NCBI GenBank assembly: GCA_026393985.1
Contig: JAPKZB010000087.1
Span: 1-64,000, forward strand
From: Acidobacteriota bacterium
Lineage (GTDB): Bacteria; Acidobacteriota; Terriglobia; Bryobacterales; Bryobacteraceae
Direction: 5' to 3'
DNA length: 64,000 bases
The notes below the pieces were generated by a model. That model was not told the origin of the DNA, did no database searches, and saw nothing but the letters and a program-made list of their open reading frames with translations. Below, piece by piece: positions 1-7,700 of this stretch (its first letter is position 1; each line of letters begins with the position of its first letter). Both the position numbers and the translations under genes were made by a program.

Positions 1-908
1 GCAATCGGAAAGTAGTCCCGAATCGCCGTCGTCATCAGGAACGGACGCGGCGCATACGCCAGCGCAAAGTCCCCAAAATCCAGGCCCTTCTGCACAAACC
101 CCGGAAACACCTGTTCCGCATCCTGCGGCCCCGGCCCCGCCCAAAGCTCCCGCCAACGCGTCATGTAACACGAAGAAACCACCGCCGCCAGCCGAGGCTC
201 AAACACCGCCAAGTAAGCCGCCTGCGTCCCCCCGCCCGAGTTGCCCGCCACCGCAATCCGCCGCGGATCAATCTCCGGCCGCGTCAGCAGATAGTCAAAC
301 GCCCGGATCCCATCCCACACAAAGTACCGGGCCAGCGTCTGCCCCGTCAGCAGTGTCTGCAACCCCGCCATATTGTGTTCAGCCACCCCGGCCCCCGGCC
401 GCGACCGCCCCGTCTCCGGGTCCAGATACTCCAGCCGCTCGCCCTGTCCCGGCGGATCAAACGCCAGCACCGCAAACCCCTGCCGCACAAACCCAATAAA
501 TGCGGCCTGGTAGGTCGCCGAAGCCTTCCCATTCACCGAGTGCCCCGCCACGCCCAGAATCGCCGGAAACGGCCCCTGCCCCACCGTCGGCAGATATAAG
601 TTCGCCGTCACCTGAAACCCCGGCTCGCTCTCAAAAATCACATTCTCCACCCGATACCCTTCCCGCGCAAACGACCCCGTCACCCGGGCGTTCAGCGGAG
701 TCTTCTCCGTCGGCAGTCCTCCGATCAACTCGAGCATCGTCCGCCGCACGTACCCCTGCCGCTCCCGAATCTCGGCCGCCGTCGAAAGCCCTTGAATCGC
801 GAACTCCCGCCGCGCCCAGTGCCCCTCGGCCTCCCTCGTCAGCCAAGCCTCAAACTGACCCTGTAACAACGAAACACTCACAAAGAATAAATAGCTTGCT
901 ATCCGCAT
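1..908 (-). CDS. Secreted alpha/beta hydrolase, acetyl-xylan-esterase-like, 3' end outside window
   Basis: Read on the minus strand from ATG at 908, the frame stays open to the window edge (about 302 codons), so the C-terminus is missing. Residues 1-18 are hydrophobic and look like a signal peptide. The middle carries an oxyanion-type stretch (GVAGHSVNGKA) and then the nucleophile elbow AGNSGGG, with Ser near residue 222, followed by a segment ending in APRPFLMTTA. This arrangement is typical of the acetyl xylan esterase / dienelactone-hydrolase-like group of alpha/beta hydrolases common in acidobacteria. The catalytic Asp and His should lie beyond the edge. Substrate is not predictable; ester-linked plant polysaccharide is a family-based guess. 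It is transcribed divergently from the gene at 973. Confidence 0.75.
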   Translation of the reverse strand, partial: MRIASYLFFVSVSLLQGQFEAWLTREAEGHWARREFAIQGLSTAAEIRERQGYVRRTMLELIGGLPTEKTPLNARVTGSFAREGYRVENVIFESEPGFQVTANLYLPTVGQGPFPAILGVAGHSVNGKASATYQAAFIGFVRQGFAVLAFDPPGQGERLEYLDPETGRSRPGAGVAEHNMAGLQTLLTGQTLARYFVWDGIRAFDYLLTRPEIDPRRIAVAGNSGGGTQAAYLAVFEPRLAAVVSSCYMTRWRELWAGPGPQDAEQVFPGFVQKGLDFGDFALAYAPRPFLMTTAIRDYFPI

Positions 909-956
909 CGCAGAACTAGAATACCCCCGCTTCGTCCCAAATACGCCCTAGCCCTC

Positions 957-965
957 TGATAAAAT
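957..965 (+). promoter_or_regulatory. Extended -10 promoter element, probable leaderless start
   Basis: TGATAAAAT matches the extended -10 pattern TGnTATAAT with one mismatch. It ends seven bases before the ATG at 973, so transcription would begin at about the start codon. There is no Shine-Dalgarno sequence in the gap. No convincing -35 hexamer is visible. Confidence 0.55.
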
Positions 966-972
966 CTTCCGG

Positions 973-2313
973 ATGAGATTACTCGTCTCCCTCGCGTTGG
1001 CGGTCGGCGTCCTCTCGGCGGAAACCCAAACGGTCGACCTCGCCCGCTACTCCGTCCCGGACGGCTGGACCCGCACCGAAGTGCCGCGCACCTCCGTCAG
1101 CCATTCCCAAGTCGATCAGAAGAACGGAAGATACTGCCAGTTCTATGTCTGGCTCAGTATGGGTTCAACGGGTAACTTGGACTCCGATTTCGCCACCGAA
1201 TGGGACACTCTCGTCGTCAAGAATCTCGGTGCTCTCAAGCCGTTACCGCGCGAAGCCAATCGCCTCAATGGCTGGCAGGCCAAGGCCGCCACTGCGATCG
1301 CCGACAAACCGGCCGGTAAAACTTCGGTCTATTTGCAAACGTTTTCCAACGGCAATAAGCGCATGACCTTCACGGCCACCACCAACCAGCCGGCTTACTA
1401 CCAGCCCATCATCGATGCCTTCTTCGCCTCCATTGCCCTAACTGAGGCCCCCAGCGCACCTAGCGCACCAACGCCGCCACCCGCCACCCTATCCGGCAAA
1501 ACCACCAACTTCGACGACGGTTGGGTTGCCACCGAACAGTCCGATTGGGTCCGCGCCACCAAAGACTCCCTCGTCGTTCTCATTCACTACCGCCTTCCCG
1601 ATATCCGCGCCTTCAACAACCTCGACGAAGCCACCAACTTCGTCTGGAATCAACTCGTCGCGCCCCGCTATCGAAGCTTCTCCAACGTCTGGATCCGCAG
1701 AAGCTTCTGGTCCGACGGCGACGCCTTCCACGGCAAATACTTCGCCCAGGCCGACGCCCGCGACCGCGATGGCAAACCCGTCCATGTCGCCCTCTTCAAA
1801 GACGGAACCTACGGCAAGTGGATCGAGGTGATCTCATCCGACCGCGCAACCTTCCAGAATCGCATCACGACCGTCCAGCAACTCGATGGCACCAACTGGG
1901 CCCCCCTCGTCAAGCTCGGCGTCTATAACAAGTTCGCGGTCACCGCCGCCGACATTATCGGCAGTTGGGAATCGGCCAGTGGTGCCGCCGTTCAATATTA
2001 TGAGGTGTACACCGGGAACAACGCCGGCATGGCCTATTCCTCGTCAACGAACAGCTTCGTTTTCCGACCGGACGGCACCTACACTAACGTCTACAAAGGC
2101 GCCCAAAACCTCCAGGATGGACGCGGGACCCAATTCCACGGCGAAACCTCCAACGGCAAATTCAATGTCACCAACTGGGAAATGACGCTGACCAACCGCT
2201 TCAAAGGAGCAACCCACGCCTTCGCCGTCCAGTTCGAAGCCGTCAAGGGCGGAAGAATTCTCCACGTCTACCGCGGTAACATCGAAGAATTTCACCTATT
2301 CAAGAGGCAATGA
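973..2313 (+). CDS. Secreted protein of unknown function with C-terminal lipocalin-like segment
   Basis: 446 residues. Residues 1-16 form a signal peptide (MRLLVSLALAVGVLSA). The mature protein has three visible parts: an N-terminal region (about 20-160) beginning with a PDGWTR motif, a proline/alanine linker (about 162-172), and a second region beginning FDDGWVATEQSDW. A C-terminal segment (about 325-446) starts with IIGSWES and has the FRPDGTY pattern often seen in lipocalin-like stress or storage proteins of acidobacteria. I recognise no catalytic motif. The gene is followed after one base by another secreted protein at 2315, so the two are probably co-transcribed and co-translated. Export is well supported; function is not known. 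Confidence 0.7.
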   Translation: MRLLVSLALAVGVLSAETQTVDLARYSVPDGWTRTEVPRTSVSHSQVDQKNGRYCQFYVWLSMGSTGNLDSDFATEWDTLVVKNLGALKPLPREANRLNGWQAKAATAIADKPAGKTSVYLQTFSNGNKRMTFTATTNQPAYYQPIIDAFFASIALTEAPSAPSAPTPPPATLSGKTTNFDDGWVATEQSDWVRATKDSLVVLIHYRLPDIRAFNNLDEATNFVWNQLVAPRYRSFSNVWIRRSFWSDGDAFHGKYFAQADARDRDGKPVHVALFKDGTYGKWIEVISSDRATFQNRITTVQQLDGTNWAPLVKLGVYNKFAVTAADIIGSWESASGAAVQYYEVYTGNNAGMAYSSSTNSFVFRPDGTYTNVYKGAQNLQDGRGTQFHGETSNGKFNVTNWEMTLTNRFKGATHAFAVQFEAVKGGRILHVYRGNIEEFHLFKRQ

Positions 2314-2314
2314 T

Positions 2315-2938
2315 ATGAAACTACAATCCCTTCTCCTCCTTCCCGCCGCAGCTCTCCTCGCGCAGATGCCCGGCATGGACATGGCCGTCATGCAGAAGTG
2401 GAGCAATGCAAAGGTAATTCGCTTTCAAGTTACCGGCGTCCACAAGGGCCGAACCAGCGTCGTCTATGGCGACTACCCGGGTAAGGCTGACGTCGTCGAC
2501 AAGCTCAACGTCGAATACACCTTCAACAACAAAACCCAGAAAATCACTGGAGAACCCAATGTCTCCGATTTTTCCTCCGAGACGACCAACATCAAGTCCG
2601 ACGGCACCAACTGCCCGTCGCCCCAGCTTAACGGTCCCTACGAGCACTTCAAAACCGTCAAACAGACCCTTGTCGGCCCGAACACGATCCAGATTACCGG
2701 CAACCAAATCTTCCCGGCCGCCTCTGCCTCGCAATACCCCGCCAGTTGTTCCCTCAAACCAGTCCCGGGCCACACAGTCGAAAAGTCCATCTTTCTCACC
2801 ATCATGGACGCCGCCATGCTCGGCATGCCCATCCAGTCGGCCAACAAGAGCATGATTATCGCTCCCGACCGCAAGTCCTTCACCCTCGTCGGCGCCGACA
2901 ACTGGAGCTGGACCTACACCCCAACCATCGTTGAGTAA
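2315..2938 (+). CDS. Small secreted protein of unknown function
   Basis: 207 residues with an N-terminal signal peptide (MKLQSLLLLPAAALLA). The start lies one base after the stop of the preceding gene, inside the run AATGATATGAA, which supports translational coupling. The mature part is polar and beta-rich in appearance, with three cysteines and no transmembrane segment. No family signature was recognised. Codon use is that of its neighbours. It probably works in the periplasm or outside the cell together with the product of the gene at 973, but this is inferred only from linkage. Confidence 0.65.
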   Translation: MKLQSLLLLPAAALLAQMPGMDMAVMQKWSNAKVIRFQVTGVHKGRTSVVYGDYPGKADVVDKLNVEYTFNNKTQKITGEPNVSDFSSETTNIKSDGTNCPSPQLNGPYEHFKTVKQTLVGPNTIQITGNQIFPAASASQYPASCSLKPVPGHTVEKSIFLTIMDAAMLGMPIQSANKSMIIAPDRKSFTLVGADNWSWTYTPTIVE

Positions 2939-2949
2939 GGTCGCAGGAT

Positions 2950-3180
2950 TTACCACGCTCCCCTGCTCGCTACCCGGCCCTGATTCGGAGGATGTTTTTC
3001 CCGTTCCCCATCCACCGCTTCACCGAAATCCGCCGGAAGCTCCGACTTCCCCAGCCTCTGCTTGATCCGAAGCTCCCACGCTGAAGTAGCGCGTAAAAAC
3101 GCCATTCGCTTCCGGCCGGCAGTGAACTCGCGCATCGCCTGGGTCAGCCGCGAGGAACCGTCCGACCACCAAGACCGCAA
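2950..3180 (-). pseudogene. Truncated VapC-type PIN toxin remnant
   Basis: Starting at TTG 3180, right after the antitoxin stop, the frame reads SWWSDGSSRLTQAMREFTAG and then a segment containing ATSAWELRIKQRLGK and LPADF. That is the middle of a VapC PIN-domain toxin: the SRL..A.RE helix followed by the SAWE.AIK.RLGKL.LP motif. The first 12-15 residues of a VapC (LLLDTHALLWWL, with the first catalytic Asp) are missing, and so is the whole C-terminal half with the remaining acidic residues. The rest of the 76-codon frame is unrelated sequence. The toxin is therefore dead by deletion at both ends. Identification rests on motif memory, not a search. Confidence 0.6.
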
Positions 3181-3182
3181 CC

Positions 3183-3416
3183 CTATCCCGCTCTAAAAGC
3201 TTCCGCGATATCCTCCGGAAGTTCGTCAAAATCGTCCGCAAGGCAAATACGCCCCTTCAGGGCACCCCTTCGCCGGGGCGCCGCGGCACCCTCGCATCGG
3301 ACTACTCGAGCCATCAGTTTCCCCGCTTTGCCGGTAATCTCCTCTTCGCCGGCCTGCACCGCCTCAATCAGGGCCGAGAGTTGGGCTTTCGCCTCAGAGA
3401 TATTGCAAAGAGCCAT
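3183..3416 (-). CDS. Phd/YefM-type antitoxin (VapB partner of a PIN toxin)
   Basis: 77 residues. The N-terminus MALCNISEAKAQLSALIEAV is the classic Phd/YefM antitoxin fold, in which the DNA-binding part starts with NISEAKAQLS and dimerises. The C-terminal tail (RGALKGRI, then DDFDELPEDIAEAFRAG) matches the toxin-neutralising tail of antitoxins paired with PIN toxins. The usual basic patch around KAGKPVARLVP is here written KAGKLMARVVRCEG, so it is slightly diverged. The reading frame is intact, unlike the toxin behind it, and a perfect palindrome upstream looks like its own operator. It may survive as an orphan autoregulated DNA-binding protein or as an immunity relic. Confidence 0.7.
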   Translation of the reverse strand: MALCNISEAKAQLSALIEAVQAGEEEITGKAGKLMARVVRCEGAAAPRRRGALKGRICLADDFDELPEDIAEAFRAG

Positions 3417-3436
3417 CAGTCATCAAGTTATCAAGA

Positions 3437-3458
3437 ACCAGACCAGATCTGGTCTGGT
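3437..3458. promoter_or_regulatory. 22-bp perfect palindrome, probable antitoxin operator, with -10 box
   Basis: Each arm reads ACCAGACCAGA and the other arm is its exact reverse complement, with no spacer. It lies 20 bases upstream of the antitoxin start at 3416. On the minus strand a TACAAT -10 box (3464-3459) precedes it directly, so the predicted transcription start falls inside the palindrome. This is the normal place for an autoregulatory toxin-antitoxin operator. Confidence 0.65.
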
Positions 3459-3487
3459 ATTGTACCCGGCAATTCCACCCCAGCCCT

Positions 3488-3832
3488 TCAACTCCTCCTC
3501 ATCCCAATCGCCACCAGGAACCACGCCGCCGCCAGCGTCGCAAACGAAGCCACCACCGGTGCTAACCCCTCCATAAAGACCGCCCCCACCAGCTGCACCC
3601 CCGCTAAATCCAGACCCTTCATCATGCTCACGGCCACAAATCCATTCGCCATCGCCAGTATCAAACTGCCAATCGCTGCAAAGATCGCGCCCAGCGTCAG
3701 CGGCCTCATCATCGCCAACAAGCGTTCACTCGGTCGTAACGCAAACCACGCCCCTGCCACCATCGGCACGGAGCAGACGAGTAGACTCAACAACGACGCC
3801 AAACTCGCACCAGCAAAACCTTTCATCATCAT
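3488..3832 (-). CDS. Small integral membrane protein of unknown function
   Basis: Three ATG codons in a row (3832, 3829, 3826) follow an AAGGAG ribosome binding site at good distance for the third. A longer frame to 3973 exists but lacks such a site and its extra residues are arginine-rich and not membrane-like. The product is about 112-114 residues with four hydrophobic stretches: around LASLLSLLVCSVPMVAGAW, LTLGAIFAAIGSLILAMA, a weaker one at LAGVQLVGAVFMEG, and VASFATLAAAWFLVAIG, ending in MRRS. No family was recognised. It has no close operon partner; the toxin-antitoxin remnant follows it on the same strand. Confidence 0.55.
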   Translation of the reverse strand: MMMKGFAGASLASLLSLLVCSVPMVAGAWFALRPSERLLAMMRPLTLGAIFAAIGSLILAMANGFVAVSMMKGLDLAGVQLVGAVFMEGLAPVVASFATLAAAWFLVAIGMRRS

Positions 3833-4454
3833 TCTCCTTGAAATCCATCGCCTACAATGGGGAGAACGTTCGACTCGTCCAATCGTGACACCGTCACGTT
3901 TCACCATCTCCGTCGTTCTTTCTTCTGTGGACCAAGAAAACGAGCTCGTCAACCGGAAAGGTGTCACGACCAAAACTTAGCCTCGCCGAAAACAAGATCG
4001 GTTGCATAGTCGCATCCGAGCAACTGTTCTCGCTGGCACCAGACGACGAAATCCGCTTCCATAGATTTGGCAGTCGGTGGCGAAGGGCTCTCGAAAATCA
4101 TCAGGCGATTCTTCTCCACCTCCCCGGCGCAAGAGCCGGGTGCTTCCTGTCGTTGTTCCTCAAAGGCGCCCCGGGTCAGCTTCCTTCCGCCCACCTCCAG
4201 AACCGTTCCGGCCCCCTATTCTCATCCTTCGCTGGCGCCGCCACGCCAGCCCGACATGACGATTCACAACCCATCGGAATTTTTTCCCCCAATAACCACG
4301 GGCCTCCCACGACACCCTCGTCCGGATTCCCCCCGCCCCCCTGCCACCATCAAAGCATCGAGAAGAGAACCTCCCTGTGCCCAACCAACCACCCAATCAA
4401 CCGGCCTCTGTCGCCCCATTCGCTACCCGTCCGCATGCGGCCTGCCCGGCGGCC

Positions 4455-4489
4455 GCGCTTTGGCGGGGCGTCGAACCCCGCCAAAGCGC
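4455..4489. repeat. 14-bp perfect inverted repeat with 7-base loop
   Basis: Left arm GCGCTTTGGCGGGG (4455-4468), loop CGTCGAA, right arm the exact complement (4476-4489). No T-run follows on either strand, so a simple intrinsic terminator is unlikely. It may be an isolated REP-like element or a protein-binding hairpin. Confidence 0.6.
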
Positions 4490-4612
4490 TGGTGACGCCC
4501 ATACTGCGGGTGTATATATAACGCGCGCGCACGCCACGCGCGCCGGCGGAAGCAAGAACCCAGGAAGTATCACAAAAGGAAGCACTTATCCGTTCGGTTC
4601 TTTCAAATTCCG

Positions 4613-4668
4613 TACCCAACAGAACCCAACTGGAACCCAACAGAACCCAACGAGAACCCAGCCGGACC
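4613..4668 (+). repeat. Short tandem repeat of GAACCCAAC units
   Basis: The unit GAACCCAAC, with one- or two-base spacers, recurs about every 10-11 bases from 4613 to 4668 (roughly four clear copies plus degenerate ones). Downstream, CGCTCGAACCAG occurs twice at about 4681-4706. The array sits 50-100 bases before the DUF1592 gene start. Confidence 0.55.
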
Positions 4669-4717
4669 CATCAATCCGCTCGCTCGAACCAGCCCGCTCG
4701 AACCAGGTAACCCCACC

Positions 4718-7700
4718 ATGGCCGCTCTGATAAACTCAGTGCAACCGAAAATGTTACTGCGCGGACTGCTACTCGCCGCCGGCTTGGCGGGAACCATCGG
4801 GGCCAAGGACGCCGTCGCCCCGGTAGTCACGAAATACTGCGTCAGCTGCCACGGCGCCGCCAAACCGGCCGGCGACGTCGACCTCGCCAAACTCGCCGGC
4901 GACCCCATCTCCCGGCACGCTCGCACCTGGCAGAAAGTCGTCGAACAGGTCACCCTCGGCGAAATGCCCCCCAAAGGCATGCCGCGCCCCTCGGAAAAGG
5001 AACGGTCCAGCCTCCTCGCCGCCGTTCGCGCCGACCTCAAGAAAGCCGCGCTAGCCCGCGCCGGAGACCCCGGGCCCGTCGTCCTGCGCCGCCTCAATAA
5101 CGCCGAATACACCTACACCGTCCGGGACCTCACCGGCGTCCCAACCCTCGACCCGGCCAAAGAGTTTCCCGCCGACGGCGCCGCCGGAGAAGGCTTCACC
5201 AACACCGGTAACTCGCTCGCCATGTCGCCCTCGCTGGTCACCAAGTACCTCGACGCCGCCAAGCAAATCGCCCGGCACGCCGTCCTCGAACCGGAAGGCA
5301 TCCGCTTCTCGAGCTTCACCTCCAGCCGCGATTGGACCGACGAAACCCTCCGCGAAATCCGCGCCCTCTATGCCCGCTTCACCGAAGCCGGCGGCGCCGA
5401 TACCGTCCGCCAGCAGGGCATCGATCTCGATCGCAACCGCGGCGGTCGCCTCCCCCTGGAAAAATACCTGGCCGCTTCCCTCGCCGTCCGCGATGGCCTG
5501 CCCGTCGCCACCGTGGCGCGCCGCCACGCGCTCAGCCCGAAATACCTCGCCGCGCTCGTCGCGGCCCTCCGCGGCACCAATTCGTCTCTCCTGCTCGGTC
5601 CGCTGCGCCAGCGCTGGGCCACCGCCCAAGCTGCCGGCGTCGCTCCCCTGGCCGCTGAAATCCGCCAGTGGCAGGAATCGCTCTGGCGCTTCAGCAGCGT
5701 CGGCCACATCGGCAAGGTCAACGGCCCCAAAGCCTGGATGGAGCCCGTCACGCCTCTCGCCGCCGAGCAGGAGTTCCGGCGGAAGCTCACCCCGTCCGAG
5801 TCACAGCAAGCCGAGTCACCGCAAGACGTCACGCTATACCTCGCTGCCCGTCAGGTCGGCGCCGGACCCGCCACCGTCGTCTGGAACGCGCCCCGGCTCC
5901 TCATCCCCGGCCGCGAGCCCCTGCCCCTGCAGCAGGTCCCGAACCTCGTCGACCAACTGCGCCGCCGCCGCGAAGTCGTTGTCCATGCCACCGCCGCGGT
6001 GCTCAACGGCCAGCCCGCTCCCGACGAAGCGCGCGCCGCCTGGGAAACCTTCCTCGGCCAGAGCCGCCAGCCGGCCCTCTCCCTGCTCACCACCCGCATC
6101 GAAAAAACGCCCGACTTCGATTTCGTCCGCGGCTGGGGCGGCGGCAAAGATCCCTCCGTACTCATTAACGCCAGCGAACAAACCGTCCGCATCCCCGGCG
6201 TCATGAAGGGCCGCGGCGTCGCCGTCCTGCCCAAAGTTACCTCCCAGGCCGGCATCGCCTGGCGCAGCCCGCTCGCCGGTAACGTCCAGGTCGACCTTAC
6301 CCTTACCGGCGTCCACGTCGGCTGCGGCAACGGCGTCACCTGGGCCCTCGAACTCCGCCGCGGCAACGTCCGCGTCGGCCTCGCCGAAGCCGCGAAAGCG
6401 GGCCCGGCTACCGCCTCCCTCGCCGTGCGCGAAGGCGACCTGCTCACCCTCGTCGTCGGCCCCAAAGACGGCAACGCCTCCTGCGACCTCACCGGTGTCG
6501 ATTGGACCATCAACGCCGCCAACCGCGCCTGGTCCCTCGCCCGCGACGTCTCGGCCGACCCCCTCCGCGCCAATCCGCAAGGCCCCTGGGCCTTCTTCTC
6601 CGAGCCCGTCGCCGCCCCCGGAGTAGGCGCCGCCATCCCGTCCGGCTCTCTGCTCGCCCGCTGGTTCACCGCCGGCGACCCCGCCCAACGCGCCACCCTC
6701 GCCACCCGGCTCGAACAGCTCCTCGCAGCTCCCGCGCCGGTGGGCGCCAGCCCGGACGCCCGTCTGCGCCAGCAGTTGCGCTCTCTCGCCGGCCCGCTGT
6801 TCTCCGGCGTCACCATCGCCGCCCAGCCGGAACCCATTACCGCCCAGGCGCCCTCGCTGCTCACCTTCACGCTGCCCGCCGACCTGGTCGCCGACGCCGA
6901 GTTCGCCGTCTCCGGCGCCGTCACGCACACCGCCGCCGCTGTCCAACTGGAGGTTGCCACCACGAAGCCGTCCCTTGAAACCGGCCTGCTCCCCAGCCTC
7001 ACCGCCGTGCACGACAAAGGCGGCACCTGGAGCTCCAACAACCAGGCGCTCACCATCGCCCGGCCCGTCGTCGCCGGCGCCTCCGCCCGTGCCCGCTTCG
7101 CCGCCATGTTCGAAGAGTATCGCCAGCTCTTCCCGGCCTCGCTCTGCTACACGCGAATCGTCCCCGTCGACGAAGTAGTCACCATGACCCTCTTCCATCG
7201 CGAAGACGCCCACCTCGCCCGTCTGCTGCTCGCCCCGGCCGAACAGAAGCACCTCGACGCGCTCTGGGCCCGCCTCCGCTTCGCCAGCCGCGCGCCGCTG
7301 CTTACCGTCGACGCCTTCGAGCAGCTCTGGCAGTACGCCACGCAGGACGCCGACCCCTCGGCCTTTGAACCCCTGCGCCAGCCCATTCAGGATGACGCCG
7401 CGCTCTTCCGCCGCCAGTTGCTGGAGGCCGAACCCAAACATCTCGACGCCGTCGTCCGCTTGGCCGACCGCGCCTATCGCCGGCCCATTACCCCCGCCGA
7501 AGAGCAGGGCCTGCGCGCGCTCTACGCCCGCCTCCGCCAGCAGGAACTGCCCCACGACGACGCCATCCGCATGACCCTCGTCCGCGTCCTCGCCGGTCCG
7601 GCCTTCCTCTACCGCACCGAGAAAGCGCCCGCCGGCGCCGCGTCCGCGCCCGTCTCCGATTGGGAGCTCGCCAGCCGCCTGAGCTACTTCCTGTGGTCCT

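Larger units (their letters stand above)
3833..4717. other. Gene-poor stretch with repeats upstream of the DUF1592 gene
   Basis: Open frames here (for example 3961-4521 on plus and 3964-4194 on minus) are proline/arginine-rich or lack family features and ribosome binding sites, so I call no gene. The stretch holds a 14-bp inverted repeat at 4455-4489, an alternating purine-pyrimidine tract at 4511-4535 (a TA run followed by a CG run), and a short tandem repeat at 4613-4668. The promoter of the gene at 4718 is expected in this interval but I could not place it. Confidence 0.4.

Noticed and set aside
3961..4521. Possible plus-strand gene of 186 codons and minus-strand frame 3964-4194
   Set aside because: No ribosome binding site, mixed low-complexity translation, no motif, and an inverted repeat falls inside the first.
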